This document shows positions 8,659 to 16,831 of a stretch of DNA of 63,423 bases, piece by piece. Made by a program: the position numbers and the translations under genes. Below the pieces are notes generated by a model. It was not told the origin of the DNA and did no database searches. It worked only from the letters and a program-made list of their open reading frames with translations. The DNA is from Pseudomonas guariconensis (GTDB taxonomy: Bacteria; Pseudomonadota; Gammaproteobacteria; Pseudomonadales; Pseudomonadaceae): NCBI RefSeq assembly GCF_015680235.1, contig NZ_JADLJL010000027.1, positions 1 through 63,423 of the forward strand, given 5' to 3'. Position 1 is the stretch's first letter. Each line of letters begins with the position of its first letter.

Positions 8659-8678
8659 GCTGATCAACGGCGACCAGC
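8659..8678 (+). promoter_or_regulatory. ANTAR-type hexaloop hairpin in the nirB leader
   Basis: Stem GCTGATC/GACCAGC (one mismatch) with loop AACGGC, having A1 and G4 as in the nasA leader hairpins. A clear partner hairpin is not evident in this leader. Together with the terminator downstream it suggests NasT-dependent antitermination. Confidence 0.6.
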
Positions 8679-8706
8679 CCGGGCCCAAACTGATGAGAAC
8701 AGGCAA

Positions 8707-8743
8707 AGGCGCCTGGAGCTTCGGCTCCAGGCGCCTTTTTTTT
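8707..8743 (+). terminator. Leader terminator (attenuator) of nirBD
   Basis: A perfect 13-bp stem (8707-8719 with 8724-8736) capped by TTCG and followed by a T run. It sits between the sigma-54 promoter and the nirB ATG, so the operon needs antitermination. Confidence 0.93.
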
Positions 8744-8757
8744 CGCGAGGATCGGCT

Positions 8758-11310
8758 ATGAAGGCAACAGCGAACAGCGGGCAACGGGAGCGACTGGTCA
8801 TCGTCGGCAACGGCATGGTCGGCCACCACTGCGTCGAACAACTGATCGAGCGCGGCGCCCTGGCGCGCTTCGAGCTGCGGGTGTTCGGCGAAGAGCGCCA
8901 GCGCGCCTACGATCGCGTGCATCTCTCCGAATACTTCGGCGGCAGCGATGCCGAGGCCCTGGCGATGTGCGAGCGGGACTTCTACGACCGCCACGGCGTG
9001 CACCTGCACTTGGGCGAGGCCGTACTGGAAATCGACCGCGAACGCGGCGAAGTGGTCACCGCCGAAGGACGCTATGGCTATGACCACCTGATTCTCGCCA
9101 CCGGGTCTTATCCCTTCGTGCCGCCGATCGAAGGTTCCAGCGGCACCGCACGTCTGGTCTATCGCACCCTGGACGACCTCGACGCCATCCGCGCCGCAGC
9201 CGGCAACGCCCGCCGAGGCGTGGTGGTCGGCGGTGGCCTGCTTGGCCTGGAGGCCGCCAATGCCTTGAAGTCCCTGGGCCTGGAAGCCCACGTCGTGGAA
9301 TTCGCGCCGCGGCTGATGCCGGTGCAGCTCGATAGCGAGGGTGGTGCTGCCCTGCGCGCGCAGATCCAAGCGCTGGGCGTGGGCGTGCACCTGTCCCGGG
9401 CCACCCAGTCGATCAGTGCTGGCGAGGCCTACCGCTACCGCATGAACTTCGACGGCGGCGAGCACCTGGAAACCGACCTGATCGTGTTCTCCGCAGGCAT
9501 CCGCCCCCAGGATGCTCTGGCCCGCACCTGTGGCCTGGAAATCGCCGCCCGGGGCGGCGTGGTGATCGACGGCGATTGCCGCAGCAGCGACCCACGCATC
9601 TTCGCCATCGGCGAATGCGCGTCGTGGAACGGCAGTGTGTTCGGCCTGGTGGCGCCAGGCTACGGCATGGCCCGCAACCTGGCGGCACTGCTGGCAGGCG
9701 AGCCTGCGCAGGCGTTCGCCGGTGCCGACATGTCCACCAAGCTCAAGCTGCTGGGGGTGGATGTCGGTTCCATCGGCGATGCCCACGGCGCCACGCCGGG
9801 CGCGCGCAGCTATCGCTTCATCGACGAGGCCAACGCGGCCTATCGCCGGCTGGTGGTGGATGCCAGCGGCAAGCGCGTGCTCGGCGCGGTGCTGGTGGGC
9901 GACAACAGCTATTACGACACCCTGCTGCAATACGTGCAGAACGGCATCGCCCTGCCGGCCGACCCAGCAGCGCTGATCCTGCCGCAGGGCGGCGCAGTAC
10001 CCGCCCTGGGCGCCGATGCGCTGCCCGACAGCGCGACCATCTGCTCCTGTCATAACGTCAGCAAGGGCGCGGTCTGCGCCGCTATCGACAGCGGCTGTGC
10101 CGACCTTGCCGCGGTCAAGGGCTGCACCAAGGCCGCCACCGGTTGCGGCGGCTGTGCGGCCCTGCTCAAGCAGGTCTTCGAGCACGAGCTGGGCGCCCGT
10201 GGCGTGGCCGTGGACAAGAGCCTGTGCGAACACTTCGCCTACACCCGCCAGGAGCTCTACGCGCTGGTCCGGGTCGAAGGCATTCGCACCTTCGCCGACC
10301 TGCTCGCGCGCCACGGTAAGGGCCACGTCGGTTGCGACATCTGCAAGCCCACCGTCGGCTCGATCCTCGCTTCGTGCTGGAACCAGCCGATCATGGACCC
10401 GTCCCTGGTGCCGCTGCAGGACACCAATGACACCTTCATGGCCAACATGCAGAAGAACGGCACCTACTCGGTGGTGCCACGTATTCCCGGCGGCGAGATC
10501 ACCCCCGACAAGCTGATCGTGATCGGCCAGGTGGCGAAGAAATACGACCTCTATACCAAGATCACCGGCGGCCAGCGCATCGACCTGTTCGGCGCACAAT
10601 TGCACGAGCTGCCCTTGATCTGGGGCGAACTGATCGAGGCCGGGTTCGAGACCGGGCATGCCTACGGCAAGTCGACCCGCACGGTGAAGTCCTGCGTGGG
10701 CAGCACCTGGTGTCGCTACGGCGTGCAGGACAGCGTCGCCATGGCCCTGCGCCTGGAAGACCGCTACAAGGGCCTGCGCTCACCGCACAAGCTCAAGTTC
10801 GCGGTCTCCGGCTGCACCCGTGAATGCGCCGAGGCGCAGAGCAAGGACATCGGCGTCATCGCCACCGACAAGGGCTGGAACCTGTACGTCTGCGGCAATG
10901 GCGGCATGCGCCCGCGGCATGCCGAACTGTTCGCCACGGACCTCGACGACGAAACCCTGGTGCGAATCATCGACCGCGTGTTGATGTTCTACATCCGCAC
11001 CGCCGACAAGCTGCAACGAACCTCGGTCTGGCGCGAGAGCCTCGAAGGGGGGCTGGACTACCTCAAGCAGGTGATCCTCGACGACAGCCTGGGCCTGGCC
11101 GGCGAGCTGGAAGCACAGATGCAGCATGTGGTCGACCGCTACGAGTGCGAGTGGGCCAATGCCCTGAAGGACCCGGAAAAGCTCAAGCGCTTCCGTACCT
11201 TTGTCAACGACCAGCGCCCCGACCCGGACGTGCACTTCGTGCGTGAGCGCGAGCAGCGCCGGCCGGCCGCACCCTTGCACCTGATCCCAACCACCCAGGA
11301 GGCTGTCTGA
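8758..11310 (+). CDS. nirB: NAD(P)H nitrite reductase, large subunit
   Basis: An 850-residue assimilatory nitrite reductase. It has an N-terminal FAD/NAD(P)H oxidoreductase (IVGNGMVGHHCVEQL), a Bfd-like [2Fe-2S] domain (CSCHNVSKG from C429, later CGGC) and a C-terminal siroheme/[4Fe-4S] sulfite/nitrite reductase part with ligands C646, C652, C686 and C690. It reduces nitrite to ammonium with six electrons. The ATG at 8758 follows a GAGGAT ribosome site after the leader terminator. The stop overlaps the nirD start by one base. Confidence 0.96.
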   Translation: MKATANSGQRERLVIVGNGMVGHHCVEQLIERGALARFELRVFGEERQRAYDRVHLSEYFGGSDAEALAMCERDFYDRHGVHLHLGEAVLEIDRERGEVVTAEGRYGYDHLILATGSYPFVPPIEGSSGTARLVYRTLDDLDAIRAAAGNARRGVVVGGGLLGLEAANALKSLGLEAHVVEFAPRLMPVQLDSEGGAALRAQIQALGVGVHLSRATQSISAGEAYRYRMNFDGGEHLETDLIVFSAGIRPQDALARTCGLEIAARGGVVIDGDCRSSDPRIFAIGECASWNGSVFGLVAPGYGMARNLAALLAGEPAQAFAGADMSTKLKLLGVDVGSIGDAHGATPGARSYRFIDEANAAYRRLVVDASGKRVLGAVLVGDNSYYDTLLQYVQNGIALPADPAALILPQGGAVPALGADALPDSATICSCHNVSKGAVCAAIDSGCADLAAVKGCTKAATGCGGCAALLKQVFEHELGARGVAVDKSLCEHFAYTRQELYALVRVEGIRTFADLLARHGKGHVGCDICKPTVGSILASCWNQPIMDPSLVPLQDTNDTFMANMQKNGTYSVVPRIPGGEITPDKLIVIGQVAKKYDLYTKITGGQRIDLFGAQLHELPLIWGELIEAGFETGHAYGKSTRTVKSCVGSTWCRYGVQDSVAMALRLEDRYKGLRSPHKLKFAVSGCTRECAEAQSKDIGVIATDKGWNLYVCGNGGMRPRHAELFATDLDDETLVRIIDRVLMFYIRTADKLQRTSVWRESLEGGLDYLKQVILDDSLGLAGELEAQMQHVVDRYECEWANALKDPEKLKRFRTFVNDQRPDPDVHFVREREQRRPAAPLHLIPTTQEAV

Positions 11311-11675
11311 TGAAACTGTCCAACGCTGCTGTCGCAACGCAACCCGGCTGGCAAACGGTCTGCCGGCTCCAGGACCTGGTCGCTGATTCCGGCGTGGTGG
11401 TCTGGCATGAGGGCGAACAGGTGGCGCTGTTCTACCTACCCGGCCAGGCCCAGCCGCTGTACGCGCTCGACAACCGTGACCCGCGCTCCGGCGCCAATAT
11501 CATCGGCCGTGGCCTGGTCGGCAGCCTGCAAGGGCAGTTGGTGGTCGCGGCCCCGCTGTACAAGCAGCATTTCAGCCTGCACGACGGGCATTGCCTGGAA
11601 GATGCGGCGCAGGCCTTACGCGTATGGCCGGTGCGCCTTTGCGGCGATGCGGTGGAGCTTGCGGCGTGCGCTTGA
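11310..11675 (+). CDS. nirD: Nitrite reductase small subunit
   Basis: A 121-residue NirD with a Rieske-like fold but without the Cys/His cluster ligands, as usual for NirD. It is the partner of NirB, with the start codon overlapping the nirB stop (TGATG), which indicates translational coupling. No cobA follows here, unlike in P. aeruginosa (from memory), where the operon is longer. Confidence 0.93.
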   Translation: MKLSNAAVATQPGWQTVCRLQDLVADSGVVVWHEGEQVALFYLPGQAQPLYALDNRDPRSGANIIGRGLVGSLQGQLVVAAPLYKQHFSLHDGHCLEDAAQALRVWPVRLCGDAVELAACA

Positions 11676-11852
11676 AGGGCAGGGCGTGAAGTTGCGAGCT
11701 GCCAGGCAGGACGGTTCGCCTCAGCGACTGGGAAATATCCGTGAACTTATCGGACTTTCCTGGCTCTCATGCCGGTAGCCATTGGTGATGGCCGCCTGCT
11801 AAGCTCGCGGCTTTACCTGATTGCCCTTATGGCGCATGAACAAGGAACTAGC

Positions 11853-12608
11853 ATGAAACAGCATCGTTTGGCGGCTGCGGTTGCCCTGGTTGGTTTGGTC
11901 CTCGCGGGCTGCGACGCTCAGACCAGCAGCGTCGAGCTGAAGACTCCGGCACAGAAAGCCTCCTACGGTATCGGCCTGAACATGGGCAAGAGCCTGGCTC
12001 AGGAAGGCATGGAAGACCTAGATTCCAAAGCGGTGGCCCTCGGCATCGAGGATGCGGTGGCCAAGAAAGAGCAGCGCATCAAGGACGAAGACCTGGTAGC
12101 GGCCTTCACCGACCTGCAGAAGCGCGCCGAAGAGCGCCTGGCCAAGGCCAGCGAGGAAGCGGCCAGCGCCGGCAAGAAATTCCTCGAAGAGAACGGCAAG
12201 AAGCCAGGCGTGGTCACCACCGCCTCGGGCCTGCAGTACGAAGTGGTCAAGAAGGCCGACGGCCCGCAGCCCAAGCCGACCGACGTGGTCACTGTCCACT
12301 ACGAAGGCAAGCTGATCGATGGCAAGGTGTTCGACAGCTCCGTCGAGCGTGGCAGCCCGATCGACCTGCCGGTCAGCGGCGTGATCCCGGGTTGGGTCGA
12401 AGGCCTGCAACTGATGCACGTTGGCGAGAAGTACAAGCTGTACATCCCGGCTGACCTGGCCTACGGCGCCCAGAGCCCGAGCCCGCTGATCCCGGCGAAC
12501 TCGGTACTGGTCTTCGACCTGGAACTGCTGGGCATCAAGGACCCGGCAAACGCCCAGGGCGAGGCGCCGGAAGCCGAAGCGCCAGCGGCTGAAGAACCCG
12601 CCAAGTAA
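11853..12608 (+). CDS. FKBP-type peptidyl-prolyl isomerase, lipoprotein
   Basis: A 251-residue protein with a lipoprotein signal (LVLAGC, C20), an N-terminal Mip/FkpA-like dimerisation region (about 25-115, TPAQKASYGIGLNMGKSL) and a C-terminal FKBP domain (about 125-230, TDVVTVHYEGKLIDGKVFDSS and IPANSVLVFDLELLGI). It ends in an Ala/Glu/Pro tail. It should assist protein folding in the periplasm. The start is the ATG at 11853 with AAGGAAC upstream. An earlier in-frame start would precede the signal peptide and is unlikely. Confidence 0.9.
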   Translation: MKQHRLAAAVALVGLVLAGCDAQTSSVELKTPAQKASYGIGLNMGKSLAQEGMEDLDSKAVALGIEDAVAKKEQRIKDEDLVAAFTDLQKRAEERLAKASEEAASAGKKFLEENGKKPGVVTTASGLQYEVVKKADGPQPKPTDVVTVHYEGKLIDGKVFDSSVERGSPIDLPVSGVIPGWVEGLQLMHVGEKYKLYIPADLAYGAQSPSPLIPANSVLVFDLELLGIKDPANAQGEAPEAEAPAAEEPAK

Positions 12609-12628
12609 TTACCGCGCAAGTAACAACA

Positions 12629-12984
12629 GGGGCCGCTTCGCGCCCCATCGCGGGACAAGCCCGCTCCCACTCTCTGTAGGAGCGGCCTTGCGCCGCGATG
12701 GGCCGCAAAGCGGCCCTTTATCATGCCCAAAACACTTCCCTCTGTAGGAGATTACCCAGCCCTTCGGGCTGCGCTGTCGCGCAGAGAACAAGCGGCTAGC
12801 GCCGCCCCCCTGTGGGAGCGGCGGTGCGGTGGTCCGACTTGTCCCGCGATCAAGGGCGACGGTGATATCCGGCCCGGCCCAATCGCGGGACAAGCCCGCT
12901 CCCACAAGGCCCGCAAAATCAAATAGTTATGCGTTGTTCTATGAGAGCGGCCTTGTGCCGCGATGGGCCGCAAAGCGGCCCCCT
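12629..12984. repeat. REP cluster, including a longer composite repeat
   Basis: Most of the space between the FKBP gene and 13195 is repeat: a REP pair at 12629-12718, a composite unit at 12742-12906 and another REP at 12941-12984. Within the composite, 12747-12795 (GGAGATTACCCAGCCCTT and following bases) recurs with few changes at 39204-39253, in both cases next to a REP. No gene is seen. Confidence 0.75.
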
Positions 12985-13143
12985 TTGTCACGAACGAACC
13001 CCACACTTCCAATGGTGTCGGAGAAAGAGCAGCCCGCCGACGCAAAACGTTTGCGATTCTGAAACAGCTGTGTAAAAAACGCCCGATCTGAGCGAGACCC
13101 TTGCCCGGTGGGCACCTCGCGTCGGAAACTGCTCCCTGTTCAC

Positions 13144-13174
13144 AAGGTTATCCACAATAAATGTGGATAACCTT
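13144..13174. promoter_or_regulatory. Inverted pair of consensus DnaA boxes
   Basis: A perfect palindrome with 13-bp arms and a 5-nt centre. Each arm holds the exact 9-mer DnaA box: TTATCCACA at 13148-13156 and TGTGGATAA at 13162-13170. It lies 21 nt upstream of the DUF1232 start. There is no T run, so it is not an obvious terminator. Confidence 0.65.
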
Positions 13175-13195
13175 CCCTGCCGATATGGAGGCCCC

Positions 13196-13636
13196 ATGAG
13201 CGCACCCTGGAATTTCGCCCGCTTCCTGCCCCTGGCCGAGCGCCTGCTCAGCCGCGGTCGGCTGCCGGCCTTGCTGTTCGCCGTGGCCCGCAAAGGGCCC
13301 AAGCTCGGCAAGCTACGTGAGGACGTTCATCTGCTCCAGGGCTTGTGCCTGGCCTGGTGGCGTGGCGAATACCGCGCTATCAGCCCCAAGGCGCTGGTCA
13401 CCGTGGTAGCGGGCCTGCTGTATTTCGTCAGCCCCCTGGACGCCATTCCCGACTGGCTGCTGGGCGTTGGCTTTCTGGACGACATCGCCGTATTGGGCTG
13501 GGTCCTCAAGGCTGTGGGCGACGAACTGAGCCGCTTCAAGGCCTGGCGCGACAGCCAGGCACCCGAGCGCCTGCAGGTGGTCGAACGCTTGCCGGACACC
13601 CCTGAAACACTGCGCCTGGAGCGCGGAGCGCCCTGA
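13196..13636 (+). CDS. DUF1232 (YkvA-family) membrane protein
   Basis: A 146-residue protein whose centre (YFVSPLDAIPDWLLGVGFLDDIAVLGWVL) is the DUF1232/YkvA signature: a hydrophobic stretch with a conserved SP-D-IPD-P-G--DD pattern. The function of the family is unknown. The ATG at 13196 has a GGAGG site 7 nt upstream. The inverted DnaA boxes lie in its leader. An XRE regulator gene follows after about 100 nt with its own promoter. Confidence 0.82.
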   Translation: MSAPWNFARFLPLAERLLSRGRLPALLFAVARKGPKLGKLREDVHLLQGLCLAWWRGEYRAISPKALVTVVAGLLYFVSPLDAIPDWLLGVGFLDDIAVLGWVLKAVGDELSRFKAWRDSQAPERLQVVERLPDTPETLRLERGAP

Positions 13637-13673
13637 AATTGCCCTGGCCTGCGCATACGCCCGCGCTTGGACA

Positions 13674-13719
13674 TATAATTGGCATAAGGATTATGCCTAT
13701 GGATTACATGCAGTAATCC
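13674..13719 (+). promoter_or_regulatory. Promoter with two palindromic operators for the XRE gene
   Basis: A consensus TATAAT (13674-13679) is followed by two perfect inverted repeats: GGCATAA-GGA-TTATGCC (13681-13697) and GGATTAC/GTAATCC with a 5-nt spacer (13701-13719). They overlap the expected start of transcription and the leader. This arrangement fits autorepression by the adjacent XRE protein. Confidence 0.6.
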
Positions 13720-13735
13720 TACGTAAGGGGGTTGT

Positions 13736-14074
13736 ATGGGTATTCAGGTCATCAGCCGGGACGGTCAGCCCGAGTATGCCGTGGTTCCGTGGGAACAGTA
13801 CCAGGCATTGCTCAAGGCCGCGGGGCAGGCACCTGCCGAGGCACCAACGAACGAACCTGCAGTCGCCGCCGAGGCCCCGGCTCTGGCGGCATTGAGCGAA
13901 TTGACGCACTTGCGCCAGGCCAAGGGCCTGGCGCCCGAGCAATTGGCGCGCAGCGTCGGCATCAGCCCGGCCTACCTGGCGATGATCGAGGCTGGCGAGC
14001 GCCAGCCGGATGCGGCGATCCTGCGCAGCCTGGCCTGGCACCTGGGCATCGCTGGCTGGAGCGAGCCGTCATGA
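13736..14074 (+). CDS. XRE-family regulator with antitoxin-like N-terminus
   Basis: A 112-residue protein. The C-terminal half (about 50-108) is a helix-turn-helix of the Cro/XRE type (LRQAKGLAPEQLARSVGISPAYLAMIEAGERQPDAAILRSLAWHLGI). The N-terminal 30 residues (IQVISRDGQPEYAVVPWEQYQALL) resemble the start of Phd/HigA-like antitoxins. Ala/Pro-rich residues link the two. The stop overlaps the next start (ATGA), so the two genes are translationally coupled. Two palindromes upstream suggest autoregulation. A toxin-antitoxin role is possible, but the partner is not a recognised toxin. Confidence 0.8.
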   Translation: MGIQVISRDGQPEYAVVPWEQYQALLKAAGQAPAEAPTNEPAVAAEAPALAALSELTHLRQAKGLAPEQLARSVGISPAYLAMIEAGERQPDAAILRSLAWHLGIAGWSEPS

Positions 14075-14439
14075 GCCAGGTCAGGATCAGCCGCCAGCAC
14101 TGGGACAACCTGTTGAACGAGCTCGATCTGGCTCGCCGCCAACGCCATTTGCTCACTTACCGGGCGCTGATCGAACGCCTGCAATTGCCCAGCCCGGCGA
14201 TGCAGACCCTTACCGCAGCCCTGGAATACCTGGCCGTGCTCGATGCTCGTGCCGAGCAGCCGCTGCGCAGCTCGCTGGTGATCAGCCAGGGCGCCAGCCG
14301 CCTGCCGCGTACCGGTTTCTTCGAGTGCGTCGAGCGCCTGGGGCGTTTCTCCGGCCCGGTGGACGGGCTCGAGGCGGCGTCCTGGCATGCTTCGGAAGTG
14401 GTGCGGGTGTTCGAGTACAGTTACCCGGAACAGGCCTGA
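14071..14439 (+). CDS. Uncharacterised protein coupled to the XRE gene
   Basis: A 122-residue soluble protein I cannot name. The N-terminal half is helical (SRQHWDNLLNELDLARRQRHLLTYRALIERLQL). The C-terminal half holds PLRSSLVISQ...GFFECVERLGR and ends ASWHASEVVRVFEYSYPEQA. A PLxSxLVV...GFF...RVxxY pattern occurs, as I recall, in small uncharacterised proteins of many bacteria. The 4-nt overlap with the XRE gene suggests a joint function. It has no RelE, HipA, PIN or Fic motifs. A REP pair and a terminator follow. Confidence 0.75.
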   Translation: MSQVRISRQHWDNLLNELDLARRQRHLLTYRALIERLQLPSPAMQTLTAALEYLAVLDARAEQPLRSSLVISQGASRLPRTGFFECVERLGRFSGPVDGLEAASWHASEVVRVFEYSYPEQA

Positions 14440-14455
14440 GCCAGGGGCTGCTGCG

Positions 14456-14546
14456 CAGGCCGATCGCGGCATAAAGCCGCTCCTACAGGCCGACGCTCAA
14501 CCCTGTAGGAGCGGCCTTGTGCTGCGATCGGCCGCAAAGCGGCCCC
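14456..14546. repeat. REP pair
   Basis: Inverted units of the AGGAGCGGCCTTGTGC/GCCGCTCCTACAGG kind, followed by GGCCGCAAAGCGGCC, between the XRE operon and prc. Confidence 0.7.
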
Positions 14547-14552
14547 CATACG

Positions 14553-14586
14553 AAAAAGGGGCGAACATCTCGATGTCCGCCCCTTT
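14553..14586 (-). terminator. Terminator of prc
   Basis: On the minus strand AAAGGGGCG...ACATC pairs with GATGT...CGCCCCTTT (one mismatch) and runs into five T. It lies 22 nt beyond the prc stop and may also stop the convergent XRE transcript. Confidence 0.8.
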
Positions 14587-14607
14587 CCCTTACCGCTCGA
14601 TGTGCCT

Positions 14608-16689
14608 TTAGTGCTTGGCCACCTGCGAGTTCAAGCTCAGGTAGTCGAGCAGGATGCGCCCGGTCTCGGCCAGGTAGGCGTCGTCCTCGGGCTTGGTGTC
14701 CTCGTCCTCGATCGGCAGGGCGTCCTCGTCTTCTTTCTTCAGCTCCTTGAGCGGCTCCTCGCCCTTGGCCTTGCGGCGAACGTTCTCCAGCGCCAGTTGC
14801 TTGGCCTCGATCGCATCGTGGCGTGCACGGCGTTCCTGCTCGTTGAGGCTGACGGTCTTCTCGTTCATCAGCTTCTGAGTCAAGGCCAGGCGGTCACGGA
14901 TGTAGGCGAACTCCGGGTCCTTGGCGCTGCGTGCGTCATGACGGGCCTTGAGCTCGGCCAGGAACGGCTTGAACGGGTCGACCGCAGGGCGTACCACCGG
15001 GCGGATGGTATCCCATGGCATGGCCTCGGGCAGAGCGCTCTCGCCGATTTCCTTGGTGTCGATGATCGACGGGTAGTCGATGTCCGGCAACACGCCCTGG
15101 TGTTGGGTGCTCTGCCCGGACACCCGGTAGAACTTGGCCAGGGTCAGCTTCAGCTCGCCATGGTTGAGCGGCTGGATGGTCTGCACGGTGCCTTTGCCGA
15201 AGGTCTGGCCGCCGATGATCAGCGCGCGGTGGTAGTCCTGCATGGCACCGGCGAAGATCTCCGAGGCCGAGGCCGAGAGGCGGTTGACCAGCAATGCCAG
15301 TGGGCCCTTGTAGAAGGCGCCGGGGTTCTCGTCCTCGAGCACGTCGACGCGGCCGTCGCTGTTGCGCACCAGCACCGTCGGGCCTTTCTCGATGAACAGG
15401 CTGGTCAGTTCGGTGGCCTCCTGCAGGGAGCCGCCGCCGTTGTTGCGCAGGTCGATGACCACGCCGTCGACTTTTTCCTTCTGCAGCTCGGTGAGCAGTT
15501 TCTTCACGTCGCGCGTGGTGCTCTTGTAGTCAGGGTCGCCCGCGCGGTAGGCCTTGAAGTCCAGGTAGAAGGCCGGGATCTCGATGATGCCCAGCTTGTA
15601 GTCGCGCCCGTCCTGCTTGAGCTTGAGCACCGACTTCTTGGCCGCCTGCTCCTCGAGCTTGACCGCTTCGCGGGTGATCGACACGATCTTGCTGGTCTGG
15701 TCGTTCGGCGCATTGCTGGCCGGGATGATTTCCAGGCGTACCACCGAGCCTTTCGGGCCACGGATCAGCTTGACCACTTCGTCCAGGCGCCAGCCGACCA
15801 CGTCGACCATTTCCTTGTCGCCCTGGGCCACGCCGATGATCTTGTCGGCCGGTGCCACCTGCTTGGTCTTGGCGGCCGGGCCTGCCGGCACCAGGCGCAC
15901 GATCTTGACCTGGTCGTTGTCGCTTTGCAGCACCGCACCGATGCCTTCGAGCGACAGGCTCATGTTGATGTCGAAGTTTTCCGCGTTGTCCGGCGACAGG
16001 TAGTTGGTGTGCGGGTCGTAGGACTGGGCGAAGGTATTGATGTAGGCCTGGAAGATATCCTCGGCACGGGTCTGGTCCAGGCGCGACAGCTGGTTCTTGT
16101 AGCGCTTGGTCAGGGTTTCCTGGATCTGCTTGGGATCCTTGCCGGCGAGCTTCTGGCGCAGCACTTCGTCCTTGACGCGTTTGCGCCACAGGTCATCGAG
16201 CTCGGCCTCGTTCTTCATCCACGGCGCATCCTCGCGGTCGACCAGCAAGGTTTCCTTGGTGGTGAAGTCCATCTTGTCCACGCCCTTGGCCAGCTCGGCC
16301 AGGGCGAAGTCCAGGCGCGACTTCACGCGGTCCAGGTAGCGCTTGTAAATGGTGAAGCCAGGTTCGAGGTTACCGCTCTTGAGGAAGTCGTCGAACTGCG
16401 TCTTCCACTTATCGAACTGGGCGATGTCAGCGGCGGTGAAATAGCTGCGCGAGGGGTCGAGCAGCTTGATGTAGCTGTCGTAGATGATGATCGAACGGGC
16501 ATCGTCCAACGGCGGCTTGCTGTAGTGGTGACGCTTGAGCAGCTCCACCACGTTCAGACTGGCGACGATCTCGTCACGGTCAGGCTGCAGGCTGTCCCAC
16601 TTGTTGGCGGCCGCCGCATTACCACCGAGCGTGAGGCTGCCGAGGCCGATCAGGAGGGCGAGGGCAGTGCTGGGCAGGAAATGCTTCAT
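14608..16689 (-). CDS. prc: Tail-specific (C-terminal processing) periplasmic protease
   Basis: The 693-residue protein has a signal peptide (MKHFLPSTALALLIGLGSLTLGG), an N-terminal helical domain, a PDZ domain (about 230-320) and an S41 protease domain. The Ser-Lys dyad is probably S474 (SASASE block) and K499 (TFGKGTVQ), with the same 25-residue spacing as E. coli Prc. The C-terminal part matches the Prc tail domain. It degrades and trims periplasmic proteins through their C-termini. I chose the ATG at 16689, which begins the signal peptide; an ATG at 16722 would add 11 residues. Neither has a strong ribosome site. Confidence 0.93.
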   Translation of the reverse strand: MKHFLPSTALALLIGLGSLTLGGNAAAANKWDSLQPDRDEIVASLNVVELLKRHHYSKPPLDDARSIIIYDSYIKLLDPSRSYFTAADIAQFDKWKTQFDDFLKSGNLEPGFTIYKRYLDRVKSRLDFALAELAKGVDKMDFTTKETLLVDREDAPWMKNEAELDDLWRKRVKDEVLRQKLAGKDPKQIQETLTKRYKNQLSRLDQTRAEDIFQAYINTFAQSYDPHTNYLSPDNAENFDINMSLSLEGIGAVLQSDNDQVKIVRLVPAGPAAKTKQVAPADKIIGVAQGDKEMVDVVGWRLDEVVKLIRGPKGSVVRLEIIPASNAPNDQTSKIVSITREAVKLEEQAAKKSVLKLKQDGRDYKLGIIEIPAFYLDFKAYRAGDPDYKSTTRDVKKLLTELQKEKVDGVVIDLRNNGGGSLQEATELTSLFIEKGPTVLVRNSDGRVDVLEDENPGAFYKGPLALLVNRLSASASEIFAGAMQDYHRALIIGGQTFGKGTVQTIQPLNHGELKLTLAKFYRVSGQSTQHQGVLPDIDYPSIIDTKEIGESALPEAMPWDTIRPVVRPAVDPFKPFLAELKARHDARSAKDPEFAYIRDRLALTQKLMNEKTVSLNEQERRARHDAIEAKQLALENVRRKAKGEEPLKELKKEDEDALPIEDEDTKPEDDAYLAETGRILLDYLSLNSQVAKH

Positions 16690-16774
16690 GCTGATTCGAC
16701 GTAAAGGCAATTGATCACGCATAGTAGGCCGTCTTTTCCGTTCGCCGGTTCCACAAGAGCCGGACGCATACTGC

Positions 16775-16804
16775 AAAAAGCCCGGGACATGGCGATCCCG
16801 GGCT
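16775..16804 (-). terminator. Terminator-like hairpin upstream of prc
   Basis: A perfect 9-bp stem, AGCCCGGGA/TCCCGGGCT with an 8-nt loop. On the minus strand it is followed by a T run (complement of 16775-16779). It points toward prc from within the prc/oxidoreductase intergenic region, so it is either an attenuator in the prc leader or stops antisense RNA. Confidence 0.6.
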
Positions 16805-16831
16805 CAGTCATGACTCAACTATGGAGGCACT

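Noticed and set aside
13144..13174. The DnaA-box palindrome as an intrinsic terminator
   Set aside because: The stem is AT-rich and no T run follows on either strand.
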